The notes under the pieces: generated by a model
Told to the model about the DNA's origin: nothing
Database searches by the model: none
The model's input: the letters and a program-made list of their open reading frames with translations, nothing else
Assembly (NCBI GenBank): GCA_002796165.1
Contig: PCWF01000221.1
Location: 1-24,510 of the forward strand
Source of the DNA: Nitrospinae bacterium CG11_big_fil_rev_8_21_14_0_20_56_8
Lineage (GTDB): Bacteria; Nitrospinota; Nitrospinia; Nitrospinales; VA-1
Direction: 5' to 3'
Length of the DNA stretch: 24,510 nt
Shown: one piece after another, positions 1 through 8,366 of the stretch
How the letters are laid out: each line of letters begins with the position of its first letter
Position numbering within the stretch: the first letter of the stretch is position 1
Translations under genes and position numbers: made by a program

Positions 1-1
1 C

Positions 2-160
2 AGCGAGGAAGACATCGTCGAGCTCAACATTCCCACCGGCATCCCGCTGGTGTACGAACTCGACGGTAACTTTACTCCCCTCAGGCATTATTACCTGGGC
101 GATCCCGAGGCCGTGAAGAAGGCGGCGGAGGCGGTGGCGCAACAGGGGAAGGCAAAATAG
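2..160 (+). CDS. gpmA: 2,3-bisphosphoglycerate-dependent phosphoglycerate mutase, C-terminal fragment
   Basis: The gene enters from the left edge, so only the last 52 codons are visible. The enzyme interconverts 3- and 2-phosphoglycerate in glycolysis and gluconeogenesis in the cytoplasm. The visible tail contains the family's hallmark C-terminal stretch, with ELNIPTGIPLVYEL followed by LRHYYLGDPE and a lysine/alanine-rich end (VAQQGKAK). It closely matches the end of E. coli-type GpmA from memory, including the GKAK-like last residues. The catalytic histidines lie outside the window. The gene ends at a TAG and converges on recN. No convincing T-tailed terminator follows it. Confidence 0.9.
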   Translation, partial: SEEDIVELNIPTGIPLVYELDGNFTPLRHYYLGDPEAVKKAAEAVAQQGKAK

Positions 161-360
161 GGGAAAGGACTTTGAAAAACCCGTCGGGGCTCCGGTACCG
201 ATGGTTCAATCCCAATGCGTCGATGGGCCGGGCGCCGGGGTAAGCCACAACAAATTATTGCGGAGGAGCCCTGACATGCCAGAGTTATTGCACGCCGTTT
301 TCACTCTGCCGAGACAGGCCGTTCCATCCAGAGGGGCCGGGGAAGGATTGAGGGCTTCGA

Positions 361-381
361 AGCGGAAGCTTCCGTTCCGCT
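361..381 (-). terminator. weak hairpin just after recN
   Basis: A 7-bp inverted repeat (AGCGGAA / TTCCGCT) with a 7-nt loop lies 7 bp past the recN stop on the minus strand. It has no T-tract, so it is at best a weak or factor-assisted terminator. It sits in the 227-bp gpmA-recN convergent gap, in which nothing else convincing is seen. Confidence 0.25.
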
Positions 382-387
382 GGAACC

Positions 388-2094
388 TCAGCGGGCGGGT
401 TTGGCCTGAATCATCTGCCGCGCGTGTTCCCGCGTGGTGGCGGTGATCTTTTCTCCACCCGACATGCGGGCGACTTCCTCGACCCGCTCTTCGTAGGACA
501 GTTCGCGGATGGACGAGTGGGTGCGGTTGCCCTGCACGGTTTTCTCGACCAGGAAATGGGTGGAGGCCATGCCCGCGATCTGGGGCAGGTGGCTGATGCA
601 GAATACCTGCTTGCCGTCGGCGATTTTTTTCAGTTTCTTTCCCACCGTCTCCGCCACCTTGCCGCCGATGCCGGTATCCACCTCGTCGAAGATGAGGATG
701 GGAACGGTGTCTTCCTCGTTGAGGATGGTCTTGAGGGAGAGCATGATGCGGGAGATTTCCCCGCCGGACGCGATCTTCGCCAGGGGACGGAGCTCCTCCC
801 CGGCGTTGGAGCTGAACAGGAACTCCAGCGTGCCCAGTCCGGCCGCACCCAGCCGCGCCGGTTTGCCGCGAAAGGTGACAAACCCCGAATCGTCAACCGG
901 GTAATCGAACCGCACGCCGAACTGAACCCGGTCCATGCTCAGGTCGCGCAATTCCTTCTCCACGTTTTTCCGCAGACGGTCGGCGGTTTTCTCCCGCTTT
1001 TCGGCCAGGGCGGTGGCGAGCTTTGCCAGGGTGGCCTCGCGCGATTTCAACCGGGACTGCAATTCCTCCATCTGCTCCTGGAACGTGGAGAGCGATTCCA
1101 ATTCGGCGGCCATGGCGTCCCGCCGCGCAAGAATCGACGGAATGTCCCCGCCATGTTTCCGCTTGAGTCCGTTGATTTCCGCGAGGCGGTCCTCGATCTC
1201 CTCCAGCCGGGCGGGATCGAAGTCGAGGGTGCGCGCGTAGTCGTTCAACTCTTCCACCAGTTCCTGAGCCTCGTAGAAAGCGTTGCGGGCGCGTTCCACC
1301 TGTTTTTCGAGAGCGGGATCGATGGAACACAGGGGCTCCAGGCATCGCAGGGTCCGGTCGAGCCGGGGGAGTGCGGCGTCTTCTTCCTCCGAAACCAGGC
1401 TGAGGGCGCGGTCCAGCGCCTGGTGCAGTTTTTCGGAATGGCTCAGTTTGTTCTTCTCGGCCTTCAGGGCCTCTTCTTCGTCGGGGGTCAACCCGGCCCG
1501 ATCGATTTCGCCCAACTGGAAGCGGAGCAGGTCTTCCCGCTCCAGCCGACCCCGTTCTTTCGCGCGCAGTTCGTCCAGCCGGTTGCGATCGGCGAGCCAG
1601 GCGGCGTACTCATCGGAAAACCGTTGCCGGTCGGGCATGGTTTTGCCATACAGGTCGAGGAGATCGACGTGGGTTTCCGGACGCAGGAGAGCCTGGTGGT
1701 CGTGCTGGCCGTGGATATCGATCAGGCGTTCGCCGATCTGCGCCAGCGTTCCCACCGTCACCGCGCTGTCGTTGACCCAGCACCGGTTCTTCCCCGCGCC
1801 GGTCAACTGGCGCTTGATGATCACCTCGCCGTCCTCCACCTCGATGCCCAGCTCCTCCAGGGTGCGGAGGATGGAGGTTTCCCCGATGCGGAATACGGCT
1901 TCCACCGATGCGGTGCTTTCCCCGGAGCGGATGAAATCGGAATCGCCGCGCCCGCCCAGGATGAGATTCAGCGCATCGATGATGATGGATTTGCCCGCGC
2001 CGGTTTCCCCCGTCAGCACGACGAGGCCGGGGCCAAATTCCACCCTCAGCTGGTCTATGATAGCAAACTTGCTGATTTTAAGGATTGTGAGCAT
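388..2094 (-). CDS. recN: DNA repair protein RecN
   Basis: RecN is an SMC-like ATPase acting in recombinational repair of double-strand breaks. At 568 aa it is near the usual family length (about 550). The N-terminal ATPase lobe has a Walker A GETGAGKS at residues 29-36, directly after the typical start LKISKFAIIDQLRVEF. The middle (about 150-380) is a charged coiled-coil region rich in Glu, Arg and Leu. The C-terminal lobe has the ABC signature SGGEISR at about 443, a Walker B ending in D470-E471 (ILIFDE), and the following VDTGIGG and ISHLPQIA (switch His) motifs. All nucleotide-binding elements are intact. The start overlaps the end of the upstream TPR gene by 17 bp, and no strong Shine-Dalgarno sequence is visible, so translational coupling is likely. 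Assignment is secure. Confidence 0.97.
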   Translation of the reverse strand: MLTILKISKFAIIDQLRVEFGPGLVVLTGETGAGKSIIIDALNLILGGRGDSDFIRSGESTASVEAVFRIGETSILRTLEELGIEVEDGEVIIKRQLTGAGKNRCWVNDSAVTVGTLAQIGERLIDIHGQHDHQALLRPETHVDLLDLYGKTMPDRQRFSDEYAAWLADRNRLDELRAKERGRLEREDLLRFQLGEIDRAGLTPDEEEALKAEKNKLSHSEKLHQALDRALSLVSEEEDAALPRLDRTLRCLEPLCSIDPALEKQVERARNAFYEAQELVEELNDYARTLDFDPARLEEIEDRLAEINGLKRKHGGDIPSILARRDAMAAELESLSTFQEQMEELQSRLKSREATLAKLATALAEKREKTADRLRKNVEKELRDLSMDRVQFGVRFDYPVDDSGFVTFRGKPARLGAAGLGTLEFLFSSNAGEELRPLAKIASGGEISRIMLSLKTILNEEDTVPILIFDEVDTGIGGKVAETVGKKLKKIADGKQVFCISHLPQIAGMASTHFLVEKTVQGNRTHSSIRELSYEERVEEVARMSGGEKITATTREHARQMIQAKPAR

Positions 2095-2926
2095 CGACGG
2101 TTTGTTGTTTCAACTCCGACGAAATTCGTTGCATGAGTTTCCGGCCCGATTGGCGCATCTCCCGGTCATCGGGGTCGGACGCATCGGCGGGGACGATCCG
2201 GAATAGCGGGCGCAGGGTATGTTCCGCCTCCTGGGGCCGGCCCTGTTCCAGCAAGGCCCGCGCCAGGAAGAGATGGTTCTCCGCGTAATCGGGCGCGAGC
2301 CGGACCGCTTCGCGAAAATGCCCGATGGCCTCGTCAAGATCGCCGCCGAGAAAAAAGGGTAGATCCTGATAAAGCCGGCCCAGCGCCCGGTGCGGCCCCC
2401 CGCGGTCCACCGAAGGGTCCAGCCTCAGTGCGGTTTCCATGGTTTCCCGAAAGGGTTCGATCATCATCAGGCTGGCCCAAAGGCCGCGCGTCTGTCCCCG
2501 CATGCCCAGGCACAGGCCCTTGAAAAAATACCCCGGAGCCGATCCCGCATTGGATCGGATGGCTTCTTCGCATTGTTCCATGCACCGGGAGAAATAAAGT
2601 TCCTTATCCGCATCGGAGGTCATGCGTTTCCCCAGCGCAAAATAGACCCGCCCCATTCTCCAGGCCAGCGCTTCGGACGCGGGTTCGCGTTTCAAGGCAT
2701 CCTGCATACGGCGTTCCAGGTCCAGGAATTCCTGAACCGACCGGTTCTGCCGATAGGCGGCGTCCCATTCGGCCAGGGCCGCGGGTTCGGCTCCTTCCGC
2801 CGCGGCATCCGGCCCCAGAACCAGGAACGTGAATAACAGCGTCCGGAGTAAAAGAGAAAATATCCCGGAACAAAAGGCGCTTGGGTTATAATTTGCCTGA
2901 AGCACCCGGAGGATTCCTCCGGACAT
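2078..2926 (-). CDS. TPR-repeat protein with N-terminal signal/anchor segment
   Basis: An exported or membrane-anchored helical repeat protein of about 282 aa. A hydrophobic segment (SLLLRTLLFTFLVLG) is followed by an Ala-rich region resembling a signal-peptide cleavage site. The rest is helix-rich, with TPR-like units. The best is DEAIGHFREAVRLAPDYAEN, followed by HLFLARALLEQGRPQEAEHTL. A GGPHRALGRLYQDLP...GGD stretch resembles a TPR subfamily found near transport and envelope genes. The substrate or partner is unknown. The start is uncertain: the open frame extends up to a TTG at 3028, but ATG at 2926 suits the signal peptide better. A GTG at 2905, preceded by GGAGG at 9-10 nt, is a real alternative. 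The gene overlaps recN by 17 bp and so probably shares its transcript. Confidence 0.75.
   Translation of the reverse strand: MSGGILRVLQANYNPSAFCSGIFSLLLRTLLFTFLVLGPDAAAEGAEPAALAEWDAAYRQNRSVQEFLDLERRMQDALKREPASEALAWRMGRVYFALGKRMTSDADKELYFSRCMEQCEEAIRSNAGSAPGYFFKGLCLGMRGQTRGLWASLMMIEPFRETMETALRLDPSVDRGGPHRALGRLYQDLPFFLGGDLDEAIGHFREAVRLAPDYAENHLFLARALLEQGRPQEAEHTLRPLFRIVPADASDPDDREMRQSGRKLMQRISSELKQQTVDAHNP
2906..2922. repeat. perfect 8+1+8 palindrome in the TPR/mlaC divergent region
   Basis: The sequence CCGGAGGATTCCTCCGG is a perfect palindrome around one central base. On the minus strand its GGAGG could serve as Shine-Dalgarno for a GTG start at 2905, and the hairpin would bury that site. 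On the plus strand it lies between a TATAAT-like hexamer (2887-2892) and mlaC. It could be an operator or an RNA hairpin. The function is inferred only. Confidence 0.45.
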
Positions 2927-2976
2927 GAAGGGAACGCAACCGATCGAAATCATCGCATAATTTATCACATAAACCG

Positions 2977-3585
2977 ATGGGCCACTTGGCAAAAAAAATT
3001 CTACCGCTGGTGATATTCTTCTGGGCAACCCTCTTCCCGGCCTTCGCCAGCCAACCCGATCCCAAAGAAACCGTCGAACAACTGTTGGCCGCGATCAAGC
3101 AGATTCAGAAGGCGGGCCGGGCTTCGCCGGAGATTCGGAACCGCAACCAGAAATACTCCGGCGAGGCGTTGACCAAGCTGGACATTCGGATGATCAGCGA
3201 ACAATCGCTCGGCAAATACTGGCCGCAACGGAGTGAAATGGAGCGCAAGCAGTTCGTGGACCTGCTTTCGGAACTGTTCGTGTACGTGGCCTTCCCCAAC
3301 TCGGGCCATTTCTTCGGCGACCTCATGATCCGATATGGAAAAGTTCAACGTGAAGCCAACCAGGCGCTGGTTCCGGTAACGGTCGTGCATCCCGACGAGG
3401 GAGAAATCGGCATCGATTTTCACCTGCTCGACCATGGCGCAGGCTGGAAGGTGGTGGACGTCGATCTGGACCAGGTCAGCATGCGCAACAACCTGCGCAC
3501 CCAGTTTTACAAGGTACTGTCCAAGGAAGGGTACCCGGACCTGATCCGCCGCATGACAGAAAAGCTGGACAAGGCCCGGGGCTGA
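2977..3585 (+). CDS. mlaC: MlaC/Ttg2D-family periplasmic phospholipid-binding protein
   Basis: The protein (202 aa) belongs to the MlaC (toluene-tolerance Ttg2D) family, soluble periplasmic carriers that shuttle phospholipids between the outer and inner membranes for the Mla pathway. A Sec signal peptide is clear: a Lys-Lys n-region, a hydrophobic core (ILPLVIFFWATLFP), and a likely cut after AFA at residue 24. The mature part carries the family's pattern: SLGKYWPQRSEMERKQFVDL at about 77-96, a later tyrosine-rich strand region, an LDHGAGWKVVDVDLDQVSM segment at about 151-169, and NNLRTQF near the end. The partner ABC genes mlaE, mlaF and mlaD are not in the window, so this gene is separated from a canonical mla operon. 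No strong ribosome binding site precedes the ATG. Confidence 0.88.
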   Translation: MGHLAKKILPLVIFFWATLFPAFASQPDPKETVEQLLAAIKQIQKAGRASPEIRNRNQKYSGEALTKLDIRMISEQSLGKYWPQRSEMERKQFVDLLSELFVYVAFPNSGHFFGDLMIRYGKVQREANQALVPVTVVHPDEGEIGIDFHLLDHGAGWKVVDVDLDQVSMRNNLRTQFYKVLSKEGYPDLIRRMTEKLDKARG

Positions 3586-3663
3586 CCCCCTCCCCCGTTC
3601 CTGTATGTTTCCGGTCCCCCTTTCCCTTCAATTGCAGGACCGGCCGCCGTCATCGTCTCCATC

Positions 3664-5991
3664 ATGAAGCCATCCGCCAAACCCGAATTTTTCCGCGACA
3701 GAGTTTCTCCGCTCGAGGGGCTGGCCCTGCTCTGGATCCTGGGAATGTTCGTCTTCCTGTTCTCCGACGTGCTGTTCGGCGGGATGACGTTCTACTTCCG
3801 GGATATCGTGCACAACGCTTTTCCGATGAAGCATTTCATCTGGCGTTCGTTTCACGAAGGAGCCCTTCCGCTGTGGTGGCCGGACATCTTTTCGGGAGTT
3901 CCGTTTCTGCCGATCCTTCAGCCCGGTGTTTTCCACCCGCTGAGCCTGTTTTTTTTCCTCGACAATTTCATCACCGCGTTCAACCTTTTCCTTCTTTCGC
4001 AGTTCCTGGTTCTGTGCCTGTCGGTTTACTTTTTGATGCGATACTGGGGCGTCTCCCCCGCCGCCGCCGCGGTTGCGGGAACCACGGCCTTGCTGGGCGG
4101 ATATTTCCTGTCGCTCTCCGCCCTGGACAACCATTTCGAATCGGCGGTCTGGTTTCCTCTCGTCCTTCTGTTCTTCCACAAATTCCTGCGTGAAGGCCGG
4201 TGGGGATCCTTTGCCTTCACGGTTGTTTTTTTCACTTTCGAAGTACTAGGAGGAAGCCCTGAAGATTGCCTGTTCACCGCCATCGTTCTGTTGACGTTCT
4301 GTCTGGCCGGCGCCGATGCGGAGGACCGGATCCGCCGCCGCGCCGCGCGATGCGCCGCTTTTGCCCTTTGCATTCTGTTCACCCTGGGACTGAGTGCGGT
4401 GCAGTTGCTTCCCACCTGGAACCTGCTCGACCATCTCCCGCGGTCGCGCGGACTGGCCTACGAAAAAACCGTGGTCTGGTCCCTGCGTCCCGATCTTCTG
4501 GCCACGCTGATCCTGCCCCGTTCCTATCAATCATTCATGACCACCGTCGGGTTCAGGGTCGATACCTTCCTGCAAAGCCATTACATGGGACTGCTTCCGG
4601 TGATCGGCCTGCTCGCGTTCACTCTCTTACCGGTCCGGCACCGCCAGTCCCCCCTCTGGCTCGGACTGTTCTGGGCCGGGTTGTTTTTCGCGCTGGGAGA
4701 TTACAACCCGCTGTATCGCCTGTTTTTTGATTGGGTCCCTCTGTTCGACACGTTTCGCTTCCCGGAGAAATTTTTCTATCTGTCCGCCTTCGCCATGGTC
4801 TTCCTTTCGGGGTTTGGGGCCGATGCGCTGGCACGGGCGCTTGAAGCCCGGGCGATTCGCTTGACGGGATTCCTACTGGTGCTCCTGGGCCTGGCGGTGG
4901 CGGTGGTGGGAATCGAGGTGGTCTTCCGGGAGCGGGGACTCCTGATGATCGGCGCCCTGCTGGTACTGCTCCTGACCGGGGGTTGCGGAGCGCTGTTGTA
5001 TCTCCGGAAAGAGGGGGCGCAGACATTTCTTTTTTGCTTGCTGGCGCTGGTTTCAATGGACCTTTGGGTGGCCAATCGTCCGATCGTTCCGTTCACCCCG
5101 CGGAATTATTATGAGACCCCGCCCGCTCTTCTCGGAGAGGTAATGCTCGATGAGCCGAAACGGTTTCGTGTCTTTTCGGGTCCGCTGGAGGGAAACCCCC
5201 TGCCCACCAAGACGAAGTTTCCGCCCTCCGTGCATTGGCGCGGGAATCTTCTGGCCCTGAAAGAACGGTTGTACGCCAATTTCGTCTCCATCTATGGGGT
5301 GGAAGCCCCCGATGGAGCCCTCGGCGTCAAGCTGGACGGTCCCGAGTTGTGGTTGAGACTGCTTGATGAAGGTTCGAAGGCGGAACGGCGGCGTCTGTTG
5401 GAACAGTCGAACGTCCGGTACTGGGTAACCGACGAACTGGCGATTCCGCCGGACGCGGCCCACATTGTGGGATTGCAGAGGATCGAAACCTTCGACCGGG
5501 CGCTCCCCCGGGCCTTTCTGGTGGGGGAAGCACACGTCCTCGATTCCGATTCCCTGCGCTCGGCCCTGACGAGTGATTCGTGGGACCCTCTGCACACGGT
5601 GTTGGTGGACAAGGATCCGGCGTTGAAAGGGGAAGAAACCTTCCGGGGAGAGGTTCAGGAACTCCTTTACGGCCCCAATTCCGCCATCGTACAAACCTCT
5701 CAGGAAGGGGAAGGAATGCTGGTGTTACTGGACTCCTGGTTTCCGGGATGGACGGCCCGGGTGGATGGGCGGCCGGCGGAGATTTTCCGCGCCAACGGTT
5801 TCTTCCGCGCGGTGCGGCTGGGTCCTGGCGAGCACCGGGTGGACTTCGCCTACGTTCCGGAAGGGTTGCACGCGGGGGCGGAAGTCAGCCTTCTTTTCCT
5901 GGTTCTTCTCTTGTTGTCCGTATTTGTACCTGCCCCCCGGAGGCCCGCGTTTTCCAGGACGGAACCACTCCCCAGGGAAAATTCATTTTGA
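3664..5991 (+). CDS. YfhO-like polytopic membrane protein (putative GT-C-type glycosyltransferase)
   Basis: A 775-aa inner-membrane protein. It has a hydrophobic N-terminal segment at about 19-38, then roughly a dozen further membrane segments to about residue 470, a soluble domain of about 270 residues, and a final hydrophobic helix (about 741-762). Features typical of YfhO-like proteins are an acidic FRDIVHNAFP motif after the first helix, GALPLWWPDIFSGVPF, a GGSPED motif near 196-201, and LFDTFRFPEKFFYLSAF near 360. The C-terminal DSWFPGWTARVDG and GEHRVDFAYVPEG segments are also characteristic. The family is thought to include lipid-linked sugar transferases acting outside the membrane, but the substrate here is unknown. 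mlaC lies 78 bp upstream on the same strand. The stop overlaps that of the opposing cyclase gene by 9 bp. Confidence 0.82.
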   Translation: MKPSAKPEFFRDRVSPLEGLALLWILGMFVFLFSDVLFGGMTFYFRDIVHNAFPMKHFIWRSFHEGALPLWWPDIFSGVPFLPILQPGVFHPLSLFFFLDNFITAFNLFLLSQFLVLCLSVYFLMRYWGVSPAAAAVAGTTALLGGYFLSLSALDNHFESAVWFPLVLLFFHKFLREGRWGSFAFTVVFFTFEVLGGSPEDCLFTAIVLLTFCLAGADAEDRIRRRAARCAAFALCILFTLGLSAVQLLPTWNLLDHLPRSRGLAYEKTVVWSLRPDLLATLILPRSYQSFMTTVGFRVDTFLQSHYMGLLPVIGLLAFTLLPVRHRQSPLWLGLFWAGLFFALGDYNPLYRLFFDWVPLFDTFRFPEKFFYLSAFAMVFLSGFGADALARALEARAIRLTGFLLVLLGLAVAVVGIEVVFRERGLLMIGALLVLLLTGGCGALLYLRKEGAQTFLFCLLALVSMDLWVANRPIVPFTPRNYYETPPALLGEVMLDEPKRFRVFSGPLEGNPLPTKTKFPPSVHWRGNLLALKERLYANFVSIYGVEAPDGALGVKLDGPELWLRLLDEGSKAERRRLLEQSNVRYWVTDELAIPPDAAHIVGLQRIETFDRALPRAFLVGEAHVLDSDSLRSALTSDSWDPLHTVLVDKDPALKGEETFRGEVQELLYGPNSAIVQTSQEGEGMLVLLDSWFPGWTARVDGRPAEIFRANGFFRAVRLGPGEHRVDFAYVPEGLHAGAEVSLLFLVLLLLSVFVPAPRRPAFSRTEPLPRENSF

Positions 5992-8220
5992 GGTCATCTG
6001 GTACACCCCGTCCCAGGGATCGGGAACCTTGGCGATCATAAACTCCTGGCAACGCCGGATGAAGACCTCGGAGGGAGTATCCCCGGGGCGAAGCTCCAGG
6101 GCACGATGGAACAGGTTGATGGCCTCGTACCATTGTTTGGCCCGGTAAAAACGGAGACCTTCTTCAAACACCTCCACGGTCTGTTTCAGGATGGGATCGA
6201 GTTCTCCCTTACGGGCCAAAACTTCGTAGATGGTGACGGGTTCCGCCTTGCCGACCACGCGGATTTTGTCCAGCTCCCGCACTTCGATGCCCTCCTTCGC
6301 GTCTTCGTAGGTGAACTGGCTGATCATGATGTGGCTCCCGTACACCTTGTTGACTCCTTCGAGGCGGGACGCAAGGTTGACCGCGTCGCCCATGATCGTG
6401 TAGTCCATCCTCATTTTCGATCCCATGTTTCCCACGACCATGAGGCCGGTGTTGAGTCCGACCCGGCACCGAAGGCCGGGTTTTCCCCGGGCATTCCACT
6501 CCTGGCGCATCTCCTCAAGTTTCTTCTGCATGTCGAGGGAAACGAGGCAGGCACGAAGGGCATGGTCGGGATACTCCACCGGAGCGCCGAAAAAGGCGAT
6601 GATGGCGTCGCCCTCGTACTTGTCGATGATGCCGTCGTACCTCAGAACGATTTCGGACATGGCGGTCAGGTACTCGTTGAGCAGGGCCACCAGCTCGGTG
6701 GGAGTCAAGGATTCGGAGATGGTGGAGAAGCCCGCCACGTCGGAGAAAAACGCGGTGAGGCGCGCCTCCGCTCCCCCCAGCCGAAGCAGATCCGGATTCT
6801 TGATAAGCTTGTTGACCACCATGGGCGACAGGTAGCGTCCGAACATTCCCGTAATCAGTTGGCTTTGTTTGGATTCCGTCAGGTAGTTGAACAGGGAAAT
6901 GGCGATATAGACCAGAAATATCTGGAGCGAGGGATACACCAGATTCAACAGGTAGCCGCGGCGGAACATTTCCTGGTTGAAATAAAAGTAGAGCGTCAGG
7001 CACAGGAGGGTGATCATGAACCCTACCAGCCCCTTGGCGCGGGAAAGAATAAAGGAGAGGATAATGCCGATGCCCAGGATGAATGCGTAAAGAAAGGTGA
7101 AATGCCACTTGGGTTGGCGGAGGAACCGGTTCTGCAGGATATTGTCGATCAGGGTGGCGTGGATCTCCACACCGGGATAGATTTTTTCGAACGGCGTGGG
7201 ACGCAGGTCCGTCAGGCCCTTGCCGGTTGCCCCCACCAGGACGATGCGGCTGTCCAGCAGGCCGGGGTCGATACGGTCGTGAAGGATGTCGGTCACGGAG
7301 TAATGGGGAAACGATCGTTGGGGTCCGTAATAATTGATGAGGAGCCTCCCGCCGAGATCGGTGGGGATCTGGTTTTCCCCCACCTGAACCTTGGAGACCC
7401 CGTAAGGACCCAGCGTGAAATGCAGGGGTCCCATTTCCAGGTAGTGGGCCACCATCTGAAGAAACAGGGGAGCAAAAAAACGGTCCCGCGAACGAACGAC
7501 GAGCGGAAAGCGGCGCAGAATCCCATCCCGGTCGGGGGCCAGATTCAGATACCCCCCGCCCGCCGAACTCTCCACAAAACCCTGGAGACTGCTCTCGACC
7601 GCCGGGAAATCCATGAGAACCTGCGTAAAAGCCTCCGGTTCGACGGTCGGATCCTGGTAACCGGTCGGGAAGATGCGCTCCAGGTTCTTCTGGATCTGTG
7701 CCGCGGACAAGTGCTGGACGACCTGTAGAGAATCATGGAAGAAAAATCCCAGAAATACATTGTCGGCTTTTTGAATGGATTCGGCGAATAATTCGTCGGG
7801 GGTGGGAAGATCGGTGACACTCGTGGCGATTTGCTCGCGGAGCTCATCCGAGATCGGGAGGGTCTCGGCGACATGGTTCACCAGCGAGATGGCATCTATT
7901 TGGCTACGGTCTCCGCTTTCGGCAAACACCACGTCGAACCCCACGGTCACCACATTCAATTCGGCCAGTTTATCCACCAGGGCGGCGAGGACGGACCGGG
8001 GCCAGGGCCATTGACCCAACTCGTCCAGGCTTTTTTCATCGATCACCACTATGGCCACCTCGGGTCCCGGAGGTTTCGGTCCGCGGTTGATGAACCTGAA
8101 ATCAATCAATTGCGATTCCAAAATTTCAAAAATCGCAGGATTCCACACCACAACGAAAACCATTATAAAAGTGAGGAATATTCCGATTTTGAATGGAGTG
8201 ACCGCGAGAAACCGTTTCAT
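5983..8220 (-). CDS. CHASE2-domain class III adenylate cyclase
   Basis: A 745-aa transmembrane sensor enzyme predicted to make cAMP from ATP. One membrane helix at 12-31 leads into an extracytoplasmic CHASE2 sensor (about 36-345, including VAIVVIDEKSLDELGQWPWPR and a late IVLVGATGKGLTDLRPTPF). Three membrane helices follow at about 374-393, 397-414 and 424-446. The cytoplasmic cyclase domain (about 488-640) is intact. Metal-binding aspartates are D494 (FFSDVAGFS) and D538 (KYEGD), the adenine-selecting pair is K534 and D606, and the transition-state residues are N615 and R619 (GDAVNLASRLEG). This residue set favours ATP over GTP. A TPR-like helical tail follows (about 680-735). The start has no clear Shine-Dalgarno sequence. 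The gene is divergent from the FecR-domain gene, an arrangement that suggests linked envelope signalling. Confidence 0.93.
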   Translation of the reverse strand: MKRFLAVTPFKIGIFLTFIMVFVVVWNPAIFEILESQLIDFRFINRGPKPPGPEVAIVVIDEKSLDELGQWPWPRSVLAALVDKLAELNVVTVGFDVVFAESGDRSQIDAISLVNHVAETLPISDELREQIATSVTDLPTPDELFAESIQKADNVFLGFFFHDSLQVVQHLSAAQIQKNLERIFPTGYQDPTVEPEAFTQVLMDFPAVESSLQGFVESSAGGGYLNLAPDRDGILRRFPLVVRSRDRFFAPLFLQMVAHYLEMGPLHFTLGPYGVSKVQVGENQIPTDLGGRLLINYYGPQRSFPHYSVTDILHDRIDPGLLDSRIVLVGATGKGLTDLRPTPFEKIYPGVEIHATLIDNILQNRFLRQPKWHFTFLYAFILGIGIILSFILSRAKGLVGFMITLLCLTLYFYFNQEMFRRGYLLNLVYPSLQIFLVYIAISLFNYLTESKQSQLITGMFGRYLSPMVVNKLIKNPDLLRLGGAEARLTAFFSDVAGFSTISESLTPTELVALLNEYLTAMSEIVLRYDGIIDKYEGDAIIAFFGAPVEYPDHALRACLVSLDMQKKLEEMRQEWNARGKPGLRCRVGLNTGLMVVGNMGSKMRMDYTIMGDAVNLASRLEGVNKVYGSHIMISQFTYEDAKEGIEVRELDKIRVVGKAEPVTIYEVLARKGELDPILKQTVEVFEEGLRFYRAKQWYEAINLFHRALELRPGDTPSEVFIRRCQEFMIAKVPDPWDGVYQMTSK

Positions 8221-8366
8221 ACGCCCGAATGAACAGAAATTTTATGGTACAATTTGGTTACAATAACAACAAACCCGGCCGATGATATTATAACAACCCC
8301 GCTGTTCAATGCGGCATAAAACAAACCCTCATCCGACCTGCTAAAAATTTTTCTGGAGGATTCAAA
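8221..8366. promoter_or_regulatory. divergent promoter region between cyclase and FecR genes
   Basis: This 146-bp AT-rich gap must carry the start signals of both genes. On the minus strand, TTGTTA and CATAAA are 17 bp apart upstream of the cyclase. On the plus strand, a TATTAT hexamer (8286-8291) and a short CCGC/GCGG hairpin (8300-8315) precede the FecR gene. These promoter matches are weak. The FecR ribosome binding site GGAGGA (8355-8360), six bases before its ATG, is strong. Confidence 0.4.

Noticed and set aside
203..213. GGTTCAATCCC, resembling a tRNA T-loop
   Set aside because: The flanking bases do not form a T-stem, and no acceptor or anticodon arm could be drawn.
424..2136. 570-codon open frame antisense to recN
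   Set aside because: RecN on the other strand has every catalytic motif. The antisense frame has no recognisable domain and arises from GC-rich codon bias.
3611..3643. CCGGTCC/GGACCGG inverted repeat between mlaC and the YfhO-like gene
   Set aside because: It has a 19-nt loop, no T-tract and a GC-rich context. It is likely chance and too weak to list as a terminator.
6106..7728. 540-codon open frame antisense to the cyclase
   Set aside because: It is fully covered by the CHASE2-cyclase coding sequence with intact motifs. The His/Gln/Gly-rich composition is typical of a shadow frame.
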